A DNA stretch of 64,000 nucleotides from VRUE01 sp963703335 (GTDB lineage: Bacteria > Actinomycetota > Thermoleophilia > Solirubrobacterales > 70-9), in assembly GCA_963703335.1 (NCBI GenBank), contig OY969812.1, positions 2,418,001 to 2,482,000 on the forward strand, given 5' to 3'. Below, in pieces: positions 55,227 to 63,169 of the stretch. A model generated the notes under the pieces. It made no database searches. It saw nothing but the letters and a program-made list of their open reading frames with translations, and was not told the DNA's origin. Positions within the stretch are counted from its first letter, which is position 1, and each line of letters begins with the position of its first letter. Made by a program: the position numbers and the translations under genes.

Positions 55227-55593
55227 TGTTGCACTGAAGTTCCATTGCCTTTTCGATGATCTCCGGATCGCCGGTCCACAGCGCTGCGCTCAGTCGTTCG
55301 GCGGTAGCAATGCAGAAGGCGTCGGCGTAAGAGAGGCCGCCGCCCGCCTTGATTTTGGCCGCTGCGAGGACCAGCGGCCAGTCTGGGTCGACGACTGTGC
55401 TTCGAGCTCGGATCATCGCGATGTCGCTTACCGCGTTTTCCTCGCTCCCTTCGCGCATTCGGATGTACAGGGTCTCGCCGAGGTTGATCGAAGAAATCGC
55501 GGCCCCTCCCTCGAGCCACTCTTTCTCGATCTGCTCGGCGGCCGGCTCGTCCTTCAAGTATGCAAGCAGCGTCCAGCTGTCAAGGACGACCAA
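55198..55593 (-). CDS. PIN-domain toxin (VapC-like)
   Basis: 131 residues. The acidic residues of the PIN nuclease are visible: VLDSWTLLAYL (Asp), NLGETLY (Glu), LSYADAFCIATA (Asp) and LWTGDPE (Asp). Expected to be a metal-dependent RNase cutting tRNA or rRNA. It overlaps the antitoxin gene by 14 bases. Confidence 0.88.
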   Translation of the reverse strand: MVVLDSWTLLAYLKDEPAAEQIEKEWLEGGAAISSINLGETLYIRMREGSEENAVSDIAMIRARSTVVDPDWPLVLAAAKIKAGGGLSYADAFCIATAERLSAALWTGDPEIIEKAMELQCNIKDLRDPDF

Positions 55594-55867
55594 CGCCCCA
55601 CCTCTGGGCCTTGCGCTCCTCCAGTTCTCGCTCTTTGCGCCGCTCTTCTAGGAGATCGTCGGTTCCGCCGCCGGGGGTGTCGGCCCAAGCCCCGCGCAGC
55701 GACCTGATGTCCCTCACGCGGGCCTCGGGGTCGTCGGCGACGCGACGAACTCTCACCTCCCGGCCATCCGGCTCGAACTCGACTTCGTCGCCGGGTTCGA
55801 TGCCGATCTCGTCCCGAATCGCCTTCGGGATCACGACCTGACCCTTGATTCCAACCTTATGAGTCAT
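55580..55867 (-). CDS. AbrB/MazE-fold antitoxin (VapB-like)
   Basis: 95 residues from ATG 55867. The N-terminal swapped-hairpin domain reads VGIKGQVVIPKAIRDEIGIEPGDEVEF; the charged C-terminal part (LLEERRKERELEERKAQ) should bind the toxin. The start is fixed by TATACT 6 bases upstream; an upstream start at 55906 would include the promoter. Confidence 0.87.
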   Translation of the reverse strand: MTHKVGIKGQVVIPKAIRDEIGIEPGDEVEFEPDGREVRVRRVADDPEARVRDIRSLRGAWADTPGGGTDDLLEERRKERELEERKAQRWGVGRP

Positions 55868-55879
55868 ACTCGCAGTATA
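55866..55879 (-). promoter_or_regulatory. VapB promoter/operator
   Basis: TATACT (complement of 55874-55879) is 6 bases before the ATG. ATACT-N3-AGTAT forms an inverted repeat (55866-55878) covering the -10 box and the start codon, so self-repression by the complex is likely. Confidence 0.6.
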
Positions 55880-55913
55880 ACCCAGCTGGCGGCAATGATG
55901 GAGCAACTGGGAG

Positions 55914-56381
55914 CTAGCTCGGCAGCCGTGGATCCTCGGCGTCGATCTCTTCAGCTGTCGCGTCGTAGTCGTAGCTCTGTCGTGAAGCGGCCGGCCCGGC
56001 AGGCCCAGGCGCGCCGATGATCAGGAAGCGCCGTCCCACGTAGCCGCGCATCAGGCGCCTGACGATCGCACGCGTGGGCGGGACGAGGAGGATCAGGCCG
56101 ACGATGTCGGTGACGAAGCCGGGGGTGAGGAGGAGGGTGCCTCCGATTGCGATCAGCAGGCCATCGGCCACCTCACGACCTGGGAAGCGACGCTCCGCAA
56201 GGGCGGCGTTGAAGCGGCGCCAGGCGCCGCGGCCCTGGTGGCGCAGCAGCAGGGAGCCAAGCAGGGCGTCGGCGAGCAGCAGGGCGATCGTGGGCGCCAC
56301 GCCGATCCACGAGCCGATCTGGATGATCACGTAGAGCTCGACGATCGGCACGACGATGAAGAGGGCGACGAGGATTGCCAC
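55914..56381 (-). CDS. FxsA family membrane protein
   Basis: 155 residues, GTG start with TAGGCT 6 bases upstream. Three membrane helices: ILVALFIVVPIVELYVIIQIG, APTIALLLADALLGSLLL and a third around LLIAIGGTLLLTPGFVTDIVGL. The PGFVTDIVG motif is the family hallmark. The tail is acidic. FxsA proteins have been linked to phage exclusion relief in E. coli; role here unknown. Confidence 0.87.
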   Translation of the reverse strand: MAILVALFIVVPIVELYVIIQIGSWIGVAPTIALLLADALLGSLLLRHQGRGAWRRFNAALAERRFPGREVADGLLIAIGGTLLLTPGFVTDIVGLILLVPPTRAIVRRLMRGYVGRRFLIIGAPGPAGPAASRQSYDYDATAEEIDAEDPRLPS

Positions 56382-56412
56382 GGATCAAGCCTAGTCGGGC
56401 GGGTCGCTCGGC

Positions 56413-57825
56413 TTAAGCAGGCGCGGCCGCTGCGGCCGCCTCCTCGAGCTCGGCCAGTGAGCGGTTGAGGCCTTCGGCGATCGCTTCTACGTCCTCCATT
56501 GCGTCGTAGTCGGCGAGCAGGCCGAAGCCGACCCGGCCGTTGTAGCTCATGATCGCCACCGCCATTGCGTGGTTCTGGGGCAGGAAGGCGACCGGGAAGA
56601 CCTCCTCCAGTTCGCGGCCCAACACGTAGAGCGGCAGCTGTGGCCCCGGCACGTTGGTGACGATCAGGTTGAAGAGGCGGGTCGAGAAGTTGATCCGCGA
56701 CGCCTGCGCCAGCAGGGTCGGGGGCGCGAAGTCGTTGAAGCGCGAAATCACTTCGGCGCCCAGCGCCTGCTTGGAGCGCTTCAGCCCCTCCATCTGCTCG
56801 CTCACCACCCGCAGCCTGCGCACGGGGTCCTCGACGTAGACCGGCAGCGGCCCGCGCATCGCCGCGATCCGGTTGCCGAGGTCGCCGCGCTCGTCCTGGG
56901 TCCGGATCGAGACCGGCACCAGCGCCCGCATCTCCAGACCCTCGGTCCGCACGCCGCGCGTGTGCAGCCAGTCGCGCAGCGCCCCCGTCACGACCGCCAG
57001 CACGACATCGTTGACCGTGCCGCCCAGGGTGTCCTTGATCCGCTTAAAGGTGGCCAGCTCCGAGCGCGCCCAGGTGAAGCGTCGGTGCGGTCCGATCGGC
57101 TGGTTGAGAGGCACGTCGGGCGCGGGGTCCGCAAAAGCCCCGACGACCTCGCCAACGCCCTCCAGTGCCTCGCCGATCCGCCGCGCCGCAGACTCCGGGT
57201 GCCGCACCGCCTCGACCGCGCGCTCGACCAGCTTCACCGGTGCCACCGCCGCGTCGACCGCGCCACGTTTGACCAGCTCGAGCGTGCCTGGCTCGGGCTG
57301 GGGAATCCAGCCGTCGTCGCTCGTCGCCGGCTCCGGCACCGGCTCGAGGTCGAAGAGCACCGTGCCGATGTCGACGCCGGAGATCCCGTCGACCATCGCG
57401 TGGTGCGTCTTGGTCAGCAGGGCAAAGCGATCGCGCTCGAGGTTCTGCACGAGCCAGAGCTCCCAGAGCGGCTTGGAGCGGTCGAGCTGCTGCGAGAAGA
57501 CGCGCGCGGCAAGGCGCTTCAGCTGCTGCTCGCCGCCCGGAGATGGCAGGGCTGTGTGGCGGATGTGGTAGGTCAGGTTGAAGTTGACGTCGTCGGCCCA
57601 GAGCGGCCGACCCGCCTCCAAGGGCGGCACGACGAGACGCTGGCGGAAGCGCGGTACCTGGCTCAGCCGACTGCGCACGTGCTCGACCAGGTCGACGTAC
57701 TTGGGCGGCGGCCCCTCGAAGATCAGGATCGCTCCGACGTGCATGTGGCTCGCCGACGTCTCGTTGGTCAGGAACGAGGCGTCGACTGCAGTCAGGCGGT
57801 CGAGATGGTGACCTTGGGTTGCCAT
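56413..57825 (-). CDS. WS/DGAT wax ester synthase/diacylglycerol acyltransferase
   Basis: 470 residues. The catalytic HHxxxDG motif is H141-H142-A-M-V-D146-G147. The N-terminus (LTAVDASFLTNETSASHMHVGAI) and the C-terminal NVPGPQLPLYVLG are typical of bacterial Tgs/AtfA enzymes. Transfers acyl groups from acyl-CoA to diacylglycerol or alcohols, making storage lipid. Several paralogues per genome are usual in actinobacteria, so the substrate is not certain. Shares a 26-bp divergent promoter region with ispH. Confidence 0.92.
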   Translation of the reverse strand: MATQGHHLDRLTAVDASFLTNETSASHMHVGAILIFEGPPPKYVDLVEHVRSRLSQVPRFRQRLVVPPLEAGRPLWADDVNFNLTYHIRHTALPSPGGEQQLKRLAARVFSQQLDRSKPLWELWLVQNLERDRFALLTKTHHAMVDGISGVDIGTVLFDLEPVPEPATSDDGWIPQPEPGTLELVKRGAVDAAVAPVKLVERAVEAVRHPESAARRIGEALEGVGEVVGAFADPAPDVPLNQPIGPHRRFTWARSELATFKRIKDTLGGTVNDVVLAVVTGALRDWLHTRGVRTEGLEMRALVPVSIRTQDERGDLGNRIAAMRGPLPVYVEDPVRRLRVVSEQMEGLKRSKQALGAEVISRFNDFAPPTLLAQASRINFSTRLFNLIVTNVPGPQLPLYVLGRELEEVFPVAFLPQNHAMAVAIMSYNGRVGFGLLADYDAMEDVEAIAEGLNRSLAELEEAAAAAAPA

Positions 57826-57851
57826 CCTCCAAGGCTAGCTACTCTGGGCCT
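57826..57851. promoter_or_regulatory. Divergent, leaderless promoter pair
   Basis: On the minus strand TAGCCT (complement of 57832-57837) is 6 bases before the WS/DGAT ATG. On the plus strand TACTCT (57840-57845) is 6 bases before the ispH ATG. The two -10 boxes are 2 bases apart, so each -35 region must lie inside the other gene. Confidence 0.6.
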
Positions 57852-58829
57852 ATGCCTTCCCTAGCCACCGCAGCCCCGAAGCGGGTCTTGCTTGCCGCCC
57901 CGCGCGGCTATTGCGCCGGCGTCGACCGCGCCGTGCAGACGGTCGAGCGCGCGCTCGAGCTTTACGGCGCACCGGTCTACGTGCGCAAGGAGATCGTTCA
58001 CAACAAGCACGTCGTCGAGGAACTGGCCAAGCGAGGGGCGATCTTCGTCGAGGAGGAGACCGAGGTACCGGAGGGCGAGATGGTCGTCTTCTCGGCCCAT
58101 GGGGTGGCCCCGGCGGTCCACGAGAACGCCACGGCGCGCCGGCTGCGAACGATCGACGCCACCTGTCCGTTGGTCACGAAGGTCCACGTCTCCGCGCGGC
58201 GCTTCGCTGCCGAGGGCTACACGATCATCATGATCGGGCACGAGGGCCACGAGGAGGTCGAAGGAACGACCGGTGAGGCGCCGGACAGCATCGTCCTGAT
58301 CGAAACCGCCGATGAGGTGGAGCGGCTGGAGGTCCCGGACCCGACCAAGGTCGCCTTCATCACCCAGACGACCCTCTCGGTGGACGAGACGGCCGAGGTG
58401 ATTGCCGCCCTCCGTGCCAAGTTCCCCGCGATCGTCAGCTCCAAGTCAGACGACATCTGTTACGCGACCACCAACCGGCAGATCGCCGTCAAGCAGCTCG
58501 CTCGCGAGTGCGAGCTCGTGCTCGTGATCGGCTCGACCAACTCTTCCAACTCGAACCGCCTGGTTGAGGTGGCGCGGGAACACGGCGCCGACTCCTACCT
58601 AATTGACAACCACAGCCAAGTGCAGGAGCAGTGGCTGGAGGGAGTCGAGACAGTCGGGATTACTTCAGGCGCCAGCGCTCCCGAGGAGCTGGTCGAGCGC
58701 CTGGTCGAGCTATTCCGCGAACGCGGCGCCGAGGATGTCTCCGAGCTGCGCACGGTTCACGAGGACGTGCGCTTCATGCTCCCCAAGGAGATTCGCGAGG
58801 CACTCAAGGCAGCCCCGCAGCAAAGCTGA
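57852..58829 (+). CDS. ispH: 4-hydroxy-3-methylbut-2-enyl diphosphate reductase
   Basis: 325 residues. Last enzyme of the MEP isoprenoid pathway, a Fe-S reductase making IPP and DMAPP. The three cluster cysteines are C21 (PRGYCAGVDRA), in IDATCPLV and in DDICYATTNRQ; the HG and TTN substrate motifs are present (VFSAHGV, TQTTLS). The start at 57852 is supported by the -10 box; 11 upstream codons are open but lie in the promoter. Its 3' end overlaps the converging gene by 26 bases. Confidence 0.96.
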   Translation: MPSLATAAPKRVLLAAPRGYCAGVDRAVQTVERALELYGAPVYVRKEIVHNKHVVEELAKRGAIFVEEETEVPEGEMVVFSAHGVAPAVHENATARRLRTIDATCPLVTKVHVSARRFAAEGYTIIMIGHEGHEEVEGTTGEAPDSIVLIETADEVERLEVPDPTKVAFITQTTLSVDETAEVIAALRAKFPAIVSSKSDDICYATTNRQIAVKQLARECELVLVIGSTNSSNSNRLVEVAREHGADSYLIDNHSQVQEQWLEGVETVGITSGASAPEELVERLVELFRERGAEDVSELRTVHEDVRFMLPKEIREALKAAPQQS

Positions 58830-59625
58830 CCGACCAGATCTGCAGCTCGCCCTCTGGCACGAGCGTAAGTCGGTGAGCCTCGTGCCGGTCGTGCTCGGCG
58901 ACGGCGTAGAGGCGCGGCCCGTCGACCGAAATCGGTGACTGCTCAATGCCGTCCATTCTCACCGCGAGCTCGCCCGTGCCCTCGATCGTTGCGTAGGCGC
59001 CAGCCGCCTCGTACTCGACGATCAGCTCAGCGCCTGCTTCAGAGCTGACCCAGGGCCGCTCCCATGAGCCACCGGGAAAGAGCTCAGGCGTCGGCGGCAT
59101 CACCATCGCCCCCGGAGCGTCGCTCGCCCGCAGCGGCTCCATCGGCTCGGGCAGCGAGCGCAGCGCGTCAAGCTCCCTTAGCTCTTCCTGGATGGCCATC
59201 TCGGTGCCGAGGTACTCGCCCTCGCCGAAGTGGAACCAGCTCAGCGCTCCGCCGGTGCTCCAGAGGAAGAGGCTTGGCCAGCCCTCACAGCCGTATGACT
59301 GCCAGAGCTGGCGCTCCGAATCGATTGCGACCGGAAAGTCGACGCCGAGCTCATAGAGCGTGGCCGAAACCTGCGCTGGGTCCGAGCCGAACGGGAAGCG
59401 CGGCGCCTGCACGCCGATCGTGGTCAAGCCGTCGTCGCGATAGCGCCGGTCCCACTCGGTCACGTAGGGCAGCGTGCGAATGCTGTTGAGCTGGGAGGCG
59501 TCGAAGAAGTGGACCAGGGCGGGGCCGCCGGCGGTGATTGCCGGCATTGACTCTGGCGCTTTGCCGACCCAGGCGATCTCGCCAGGCAGGTCGGGAGCGG
59601 CGATGTTGTCTCGCTCCGGGCGCAT
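58804..59625 (-). CDS. Thioredoxin-like-fold protein of unknown function
   Basis: 273 residues from ATG 59625 (TAACGT 8 bases before it). Residues about 25-130 resemble a TlpA/DipZ-C thioredoxin fold (PALVHFFDASQLNSIRTLPYV, VDFPVAIDSERQLWQSYGCEGWPSLFLW), but the CxxC is replaced by DASQ, so it is not a standard redox enzyme. The C-terminal half (after 170) is beta-rich and looks like the DipZ carbohydrate-binding-like domain. No signal peptide is seen. The gene is a head-on neighbour of ispH. Confidence 0.7.
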   Translation of the reverse strand: MRPERDNIAAPDLPGEIAWVGKAPESMPAITAGGPALVHFFDASQLNSIRTLPYVTEWDRRYRDDGLTTIGVQAPRFPFGSDPAQVSATLYELGVDFPVAIDSERQLWQSYGCEGWPSLFLWSTGGALSWFHFGEGEYLGTEMAIQEELRELDALRSLPEPMEPLRASDAPGAMVMPPTPELFPGGSWERPWVSSEAGAELIVEYEAAGAYATIEGTGELAVRMDGIEQSPISVDGPRLYAVAEHDRHEAHRLTLVPEGELQIWSVSFAAGLP

Positions 59626-59681
59626 CGAAACGAACGTTATTTGCTGGGCGGAGGAGACGGCTCCGCTAGATTCCCAGAGCA

Positions 59682-59918
59682 ATGCTCGAGATCGTCCTGG
59701 CGCTGATCCCGCTGTTCCTCCTGGTCGGATCGCTTTTGTTCGGCCATTACCCGGGCTTTACGGCGATCGTCAGGATCTCCGAGCGGATTTTCTCCAAACC
59801 TCGCTCGCGGGCGGCAAAGAACCAGCGACGTCCGCTTATTCCGCGTATTCGCACGATCAGCGGTGGACTTCTAATCGCCTTCGGCTTCGCTCAGCGGCCA
59901 CCGCCGCTCGCTCCTTAG
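59682..59918 (+). CDS. Small membrane protein
   Basis: 78 residues. One N-terminal helix (IVLALIPLFLLVGSLLFGHY) then a basic region (KPRSRAAKNQRRPLIPR) and a second weaker hydrophobic stretch. TAGATT (59667-59672) is 9 bases before the ATG. First gene of what looks like a three-gene unit with 59956 and 60336. Function unknown. Confidence 0.6.
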   Translation: MLEIVLALIPLFLLVGSLLFGHYPGFTAIVRISERIFSKPRSRAAKNQRRPLIPRIRTISGGLLIAFGFAQRPPPLAP

Positions 59919-59955
59919 TTCCCAGGTTTTTCTTCCTCGAACAAAGGAGCGAGTC

Positions 59956-60339
59956 ATGAATTCGAACATCACGCGTGCCGTCGTTGGCATCGCAGTTGTA
60001 GTTGTTGCCGTCGTGCTTCTGATCGTTCTCAAGAACGACGACAGCGATGAGACGACCAGCAATGCAAGTAACAAGAGCAAGGTCACCACGATCGTGATCA
60101 AGCACGGCAAACCTGTCGGTGGGATCGCAGAGTTGACCTACAACAAGGGCGAACAGGTCCGCTTCAAGGTGGACTCAGACGTCAGTGACGAGGTCCACAT
60201 GCATGGCTACGACATCATGAAGGACGTCGAGGCCGGTGGTTCGGTCAGCTTCGACTTCCCCGCCACGATCGAAGGCATTTTCGAGGCGGAGCTCGAGGGC
60301 CGCAAGGAACAGATCCTCGAACTGACTGTCAATCCATGA
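59956..60339 (+). CDS. Membrane-anchored cupredoxin-like protein
   Basis: 127 residues, ATG behind AAAGGAG (59943-59949). N-terminal anchor (VVGIAVVVVAVVLLIVL), a polar linker, then an EfeO/cupredoxin-like beta domain (TIVIKHGKPVGGIAELTYNKGEQVRFKV, HMHGYDIMKDVEAGG). The HMHGYD motif has His residues that could bind copper, but the usual Cys ligand is absent. The gene overlaps the next by 4 bases (ATGA), so the two products probably work together. Confidence 0.75.
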   Translation: MNSNITRAVVGIAVVVVAVVLLIVLKNDDSDETTSNASNKSKVTTIVIKHGKPVGGIAELTYNKGEQVRFKVDSDVSDEVHMHGYDIMKDVEAGGSVSFDFPATIEGIFEAELEGRKEQILELTVNP

Positions 60340-61733
60340 GTTTTTTCCTGCCGCTCGCACACGCGCTGGCGGCGCGCAAGGACCTGCCGATTCCCGCCTG
60401 GCTTTTTGCCTGGGGGGCATCGATAGTCCTGATCGTCTCCTTCTTCGCGCTTTCGGCGGCATGGCGAAAGCCGAGGTTCGAGGACGAGCGTTGGCGGCGG
60501 TTGCCGGCAGGGCTCTCGCGAGTCCTGCTCGGCCCGCCGGCGCAAGCTCTCTTTGGGGCGATCGGCGTGTTCCTTCTGGGACTCTCGATCTACGCCGGCT
60601 TGCAGGGAACCGAAGCACCGGACCGCAATTTCGCGCTGACCTTCCTATTCGTAACCGCGTGGTTGGGCATTCCACTGTTCAGCGTGGTCTTCGGCGATGT
60701 GTTCCGGCCGATTAACCCTTGGCGAGCGGTTGGGAGGACGATCGGGGGTGCCTTCAACGCAATCGCCGGCCAGCAGCCGGCGCACCTGGAATACCCCGAG
60801 CGGTTGGGCCGTTGGCCCGCGGCGGTCGGCCTGCTCGCGGTTGTCTGGCTAGAGGTCGTTTACGGCGCCAGCGGCGGCGTCGCGGTGGGTCTCTCTCCCC
60901 ACGCGGCCGCCGTTGCCGCGCTTGTCTACAGCCTGTACACGCTGGTGATGATGGCGTTCTTTGGGGTGGAGAAGTGGTGTCTACGAGGAGAGGTGTTCTC
61001 GGTCTATTTCGGGATGTTCTCCCAGCTCGGTTTTCTCGGCGTTCGCGACGGTCGCTTGGGCCGCCGCCTGCCCCTTGCGGCGTCGACCCACTGGGCGACG
61101 GTACCCGGCTCTGCAGCCGTAGTGATCGCATCGATAGCGACGACCAGCTTCGACGGTGCCCAGGAGGGCGCGATCAAGGGGGCTATCTCGCAGGTGTTCG
61201 AATGGCTGGTCGACGCGGGGCTCGGATTGACCGCAGCGCTGCGGCTCACCGACTCGATCTTCATGCTGCTCTGCTTCGCTGGGGTTGCTCTCATCTACTT
61301 GATCGGGGTTCGGGGGATGTCGACCGTGCGCGGCGCCCCACCGTTGAGCAAATTGCGCTCGGGCTTTGCCCACACTCTGATCCCGATCGCCTTCGCCTAC
61401 CTGGTCGCCCACTACTTCAGTCTCTTCGTCTTTCAGGAGCAGGCGCAGTTTGGCTACCTGCTCTCGGATCCGCTGGGAACCGCGACGACCGACCTCTTCG
61501 GCACAGCCTCAAGTGGTATCGACTTTAAGCTGCTCAGCGCCAACGCCATCTGGTATGTACAGGTGGGGGCGCTAGTGGTAGGTCACGTCGCAGGGCTCGT
61601 CTTGGCTCACGATCGGGCCACCGCCTACTGGGGCGACTACCGCCAGGCGGCTCGCTCCCAGTACTGGATGCTGGCGGTGATGGTGGCCTTTACCTGCTTT
61701 GGTCTCTTCCTACTGTCGGTCGGCAACGGATGA
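60336..61733 (+). CDS. Polytopic membrane protein (annotated in relatives as fenitrothion hydrolase-like)
   Basis: 465 residues with about ten to twelve hydrophobic helices and short loops. Notable conserved-looking stretches are GDVFRPINPWRAVGR and LAHDRATAYWGDYRQAARSQYW. Similar actinobacterial proteins are, from memory, named after FedA/FedB fenitrothion hydrolases. No hydrolase motif is visible, so the real function is open; a copper- or oxygen-related membrane role with the cupredoxin partner is only a guess. Confidence 0.7.
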   Translation: MSFFLPLAHALAARKDLPIPAWLFAWGASIVLIVSFFALSAAWRKPRFEDERWRRLPAGLSRVLLGPPAQALFGAIGVFLLGLSIYAGLQGTEAPDRNFALTFLFVTAWLGIPLFSVVFGDVFRPINPWRAVGRTIGGAFNAIAGQQPAHLEYPERLGRWPAAVGLLAVVWLEVVYGASGGVAVGLSPHAAAVAALVYSLYTLVMMAFFGVEKWCLRGEVFSVYFGMFSQLGFLGVRDGRLGRRLPLAASTHWATVPGSAAVVIASIATTSFDGAQEGAIKGAISQVFEWLVDAGLGLTAALRLTDSIFMLLCFAGVALIYLIGVRGMSTVRGAPPLSKLRSGFAHTLIPIAFAYLVAHYFSLFVFQEQAQFGYLLSDPLGTATTDLFGTASSGIDFKLLSANAIWYVQVGALVVGHVAGLVLAHDRATAYWGDYRQAARSQYWMLAVMVAFTCFGLFLLSVGNG

Positions 61734-61862
61734 TGACTCCGCTTTTTGCGAGGAAGTGCGGATGAATCTGAGGTTAAGCAGCGGTTTATTACTGATGTAA
61801 ACGAGATGCAAAGTGGTTTACTACGGGCGAGTCCAATCACTTGACTCTCCCTCTCCCTTGTA

Positions 61863-61902
61863 GCACTGGGACCGCCGCACGCAAGGCCGGCGGTCCCGGT
61901 GC
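61863..61902 (+). terminator. Strong hairpin after the membrane operon
   Basis: GCACTGGGACCGCCG and CGGCGGTCCCGGTGC form a 15-bp stem with one G-T pair and a 10-base loop, about 130 bases behind the 60336 gene. A weak T run follows. Confidence 0.75.
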
Positions 61903-61921
61903 TTCAGGTCATACTGGAGAC

Positions 61922-62053
61922 ATGGCCGTCTTGGTGCCACTTGCCCACACGGGTCACTGGCTATGGGTTCTCTATCTGCCGCCGGTACTGATCGTGCTCG
62001 GCTCGATCCTGCGGACGACGCTGTCGGATCGCCGCAAAAAGCGCGATGACTAA
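61922..62053 (+). CDS. 43-residue single-helix membrane protein
   Basis: The protein reads LVPLAHTGHWLWVLYLPPVL, IVLGSILRTTL and a basic end SDRRKKRDD. One membrane helix with a positively charged tail. Similar 40-45-residue proteins with an AHxGHWL start are common in actinobacteria, as far as I recall. CATACT lies 6 bases before the ATG. Function unknown. Confidence 0.65.
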   Translation: MAVLVPLAHTGHWLWVLYLPPVLIVLGSILRTTLSDRRKKRDD

Positions 62054-62059
62054 GAGGGT

Positions 62060-63169
62060 CTAGAGAATCTCGGCGAGGCGGCGCTCGAGTGCGGCCGAGA
62101 TCTCCTCGCGCACGGGGCCCTCGGCCAGGCGTTCGACCAAAGACTCGAGGAAGCCTTCGATGATCAGCGACTTCGCGTCGGCCTCGTCAAGGCCGCGCGA
62201 GGTGAGGTAGAAGAGCTGGTCGCGATCGACCTGTGCCACGGCGGCGGCATGAGTGCAGCGGACGTCGTCGGCTTCGATCTCCAGGCCCGGGATCGCGTCG
62301 GCGTGGGCCTCGGTCGAGAGCAGCAGGTTGCGGCTCTCCTGGAAGGCATCGGTCTGCTGGGCGCCGGGGTCAACGCGGATCATGCCGCGCCAGACTGCGG
62401 TTGCGCCGGCGGCGAGGACACCGCGAAAGGCGAGGTCGGAGTTGGTGTTGGGAGCAGCGTGCTCCTGGGTGGTGTCGTAGTCGAGGTGCTGTCCCGGGCC
62501 GCCGGCATAGCCGCCAGTGACCCGCGCTTCGGAGCCCGGGCCGGCCAGATTGGTCTCCATGCGCACCTTGCCGTTCGCGGAGCCGAAGCCGAGCGCGGTC
62601 CAGTCGAGCCGCGCGTCGCGCTCCACCTGGGCCCGCTGGGTGGCAAAGATCCAGGCCTGCTCGGAGATGTCCTGGGTGTTGACGTAGCGCAGCGTCGCCG
62701 CCTGGCCGACGCTGAGCTCGACCACCGAGTTGAGCAGTGCGTCGACAGCATCGTCAGGCGATGACCAGTGCTCCCAGATCTCCGCCTCGGCGCCCTCCTC
62801 GAGCACGACCAGGGTGCGCCAGTTGAGCGCGCTGCCGTTCTCGCTGAGCGGAACCTCGATCCGGATCGGCTCCTCGACCTTGACCCCCGCGGGCACGTGG
62901 ACGAGAACGCCGTCGCTCCAGGCCTCATCGTTACGCGCTACGAAAGGGTCGTCAGCAGGTGCCAGCGAGCCAAGTCGTCCCTCGACCAGCTCCGGTCGCG
63001 ACTCGCTCGCCTCTTTCAGCGGCAGCACCACGGCTCCCTCGCTCGATCCGATCGAGGCCTCGGCGGAGCCGGGCTCATACGAATCGAGATCGAGACCGGA
63101 AAGATCGGTGAATTCCCACCCCTTTGTCTTCTGATCGGGGAGGGGGGGCAGCGTCGCTACCTCAGCCAA
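62060..63169 (-). CDS. sufD: Fe-S cluster assembly protein SufD
   Basis: 369 residues, TTG start behind GGAGGG (63175-63180). N-terminal KTKGWEFTDLSGLDLDSY, then the beta-helix core (VHVPAGVKVEEPIRIEVPL) and C-terminal CTHAAAVAQVDRDQLFYLTSRGLDEADAKSLIIEGF. Forms the SufBC2D scaffold that builds clusters. Overlaps sufB by 8 bases. Confidence 0.94.
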   Translation of the reverse strand: MAEVATLPPLPDQKTKGWEFTDLSGLDLDSYEPGSAEASIGSSEGAVVLPLKEASESRPELVEGRLGSLAPADDPFVARNDEAWSDGVLVHVPAGVKVEEPIRIEVPLSENGSALNWRTLVVLEEGAEAEIWEHWSSPDDAVDALLNSVVELSVGQAATLRYVNTQDISEQAWIFATQRAQVERDARLDWTALGFGSANGKVRMETNLAGPGSEARVTGGYAGGPGQHLDYDTTQEHAAPNTNSDLAFRGVLAAGATAVWRGMIRVDPGAQQTDAFQESRNLLLSTEAHADAIPGLEIEADDVRCTHAAAVAQVDRDQLFYLTSRGLDEADAKSLIIEGFLESLVERLAEGPVREEISAALERRLAEIL

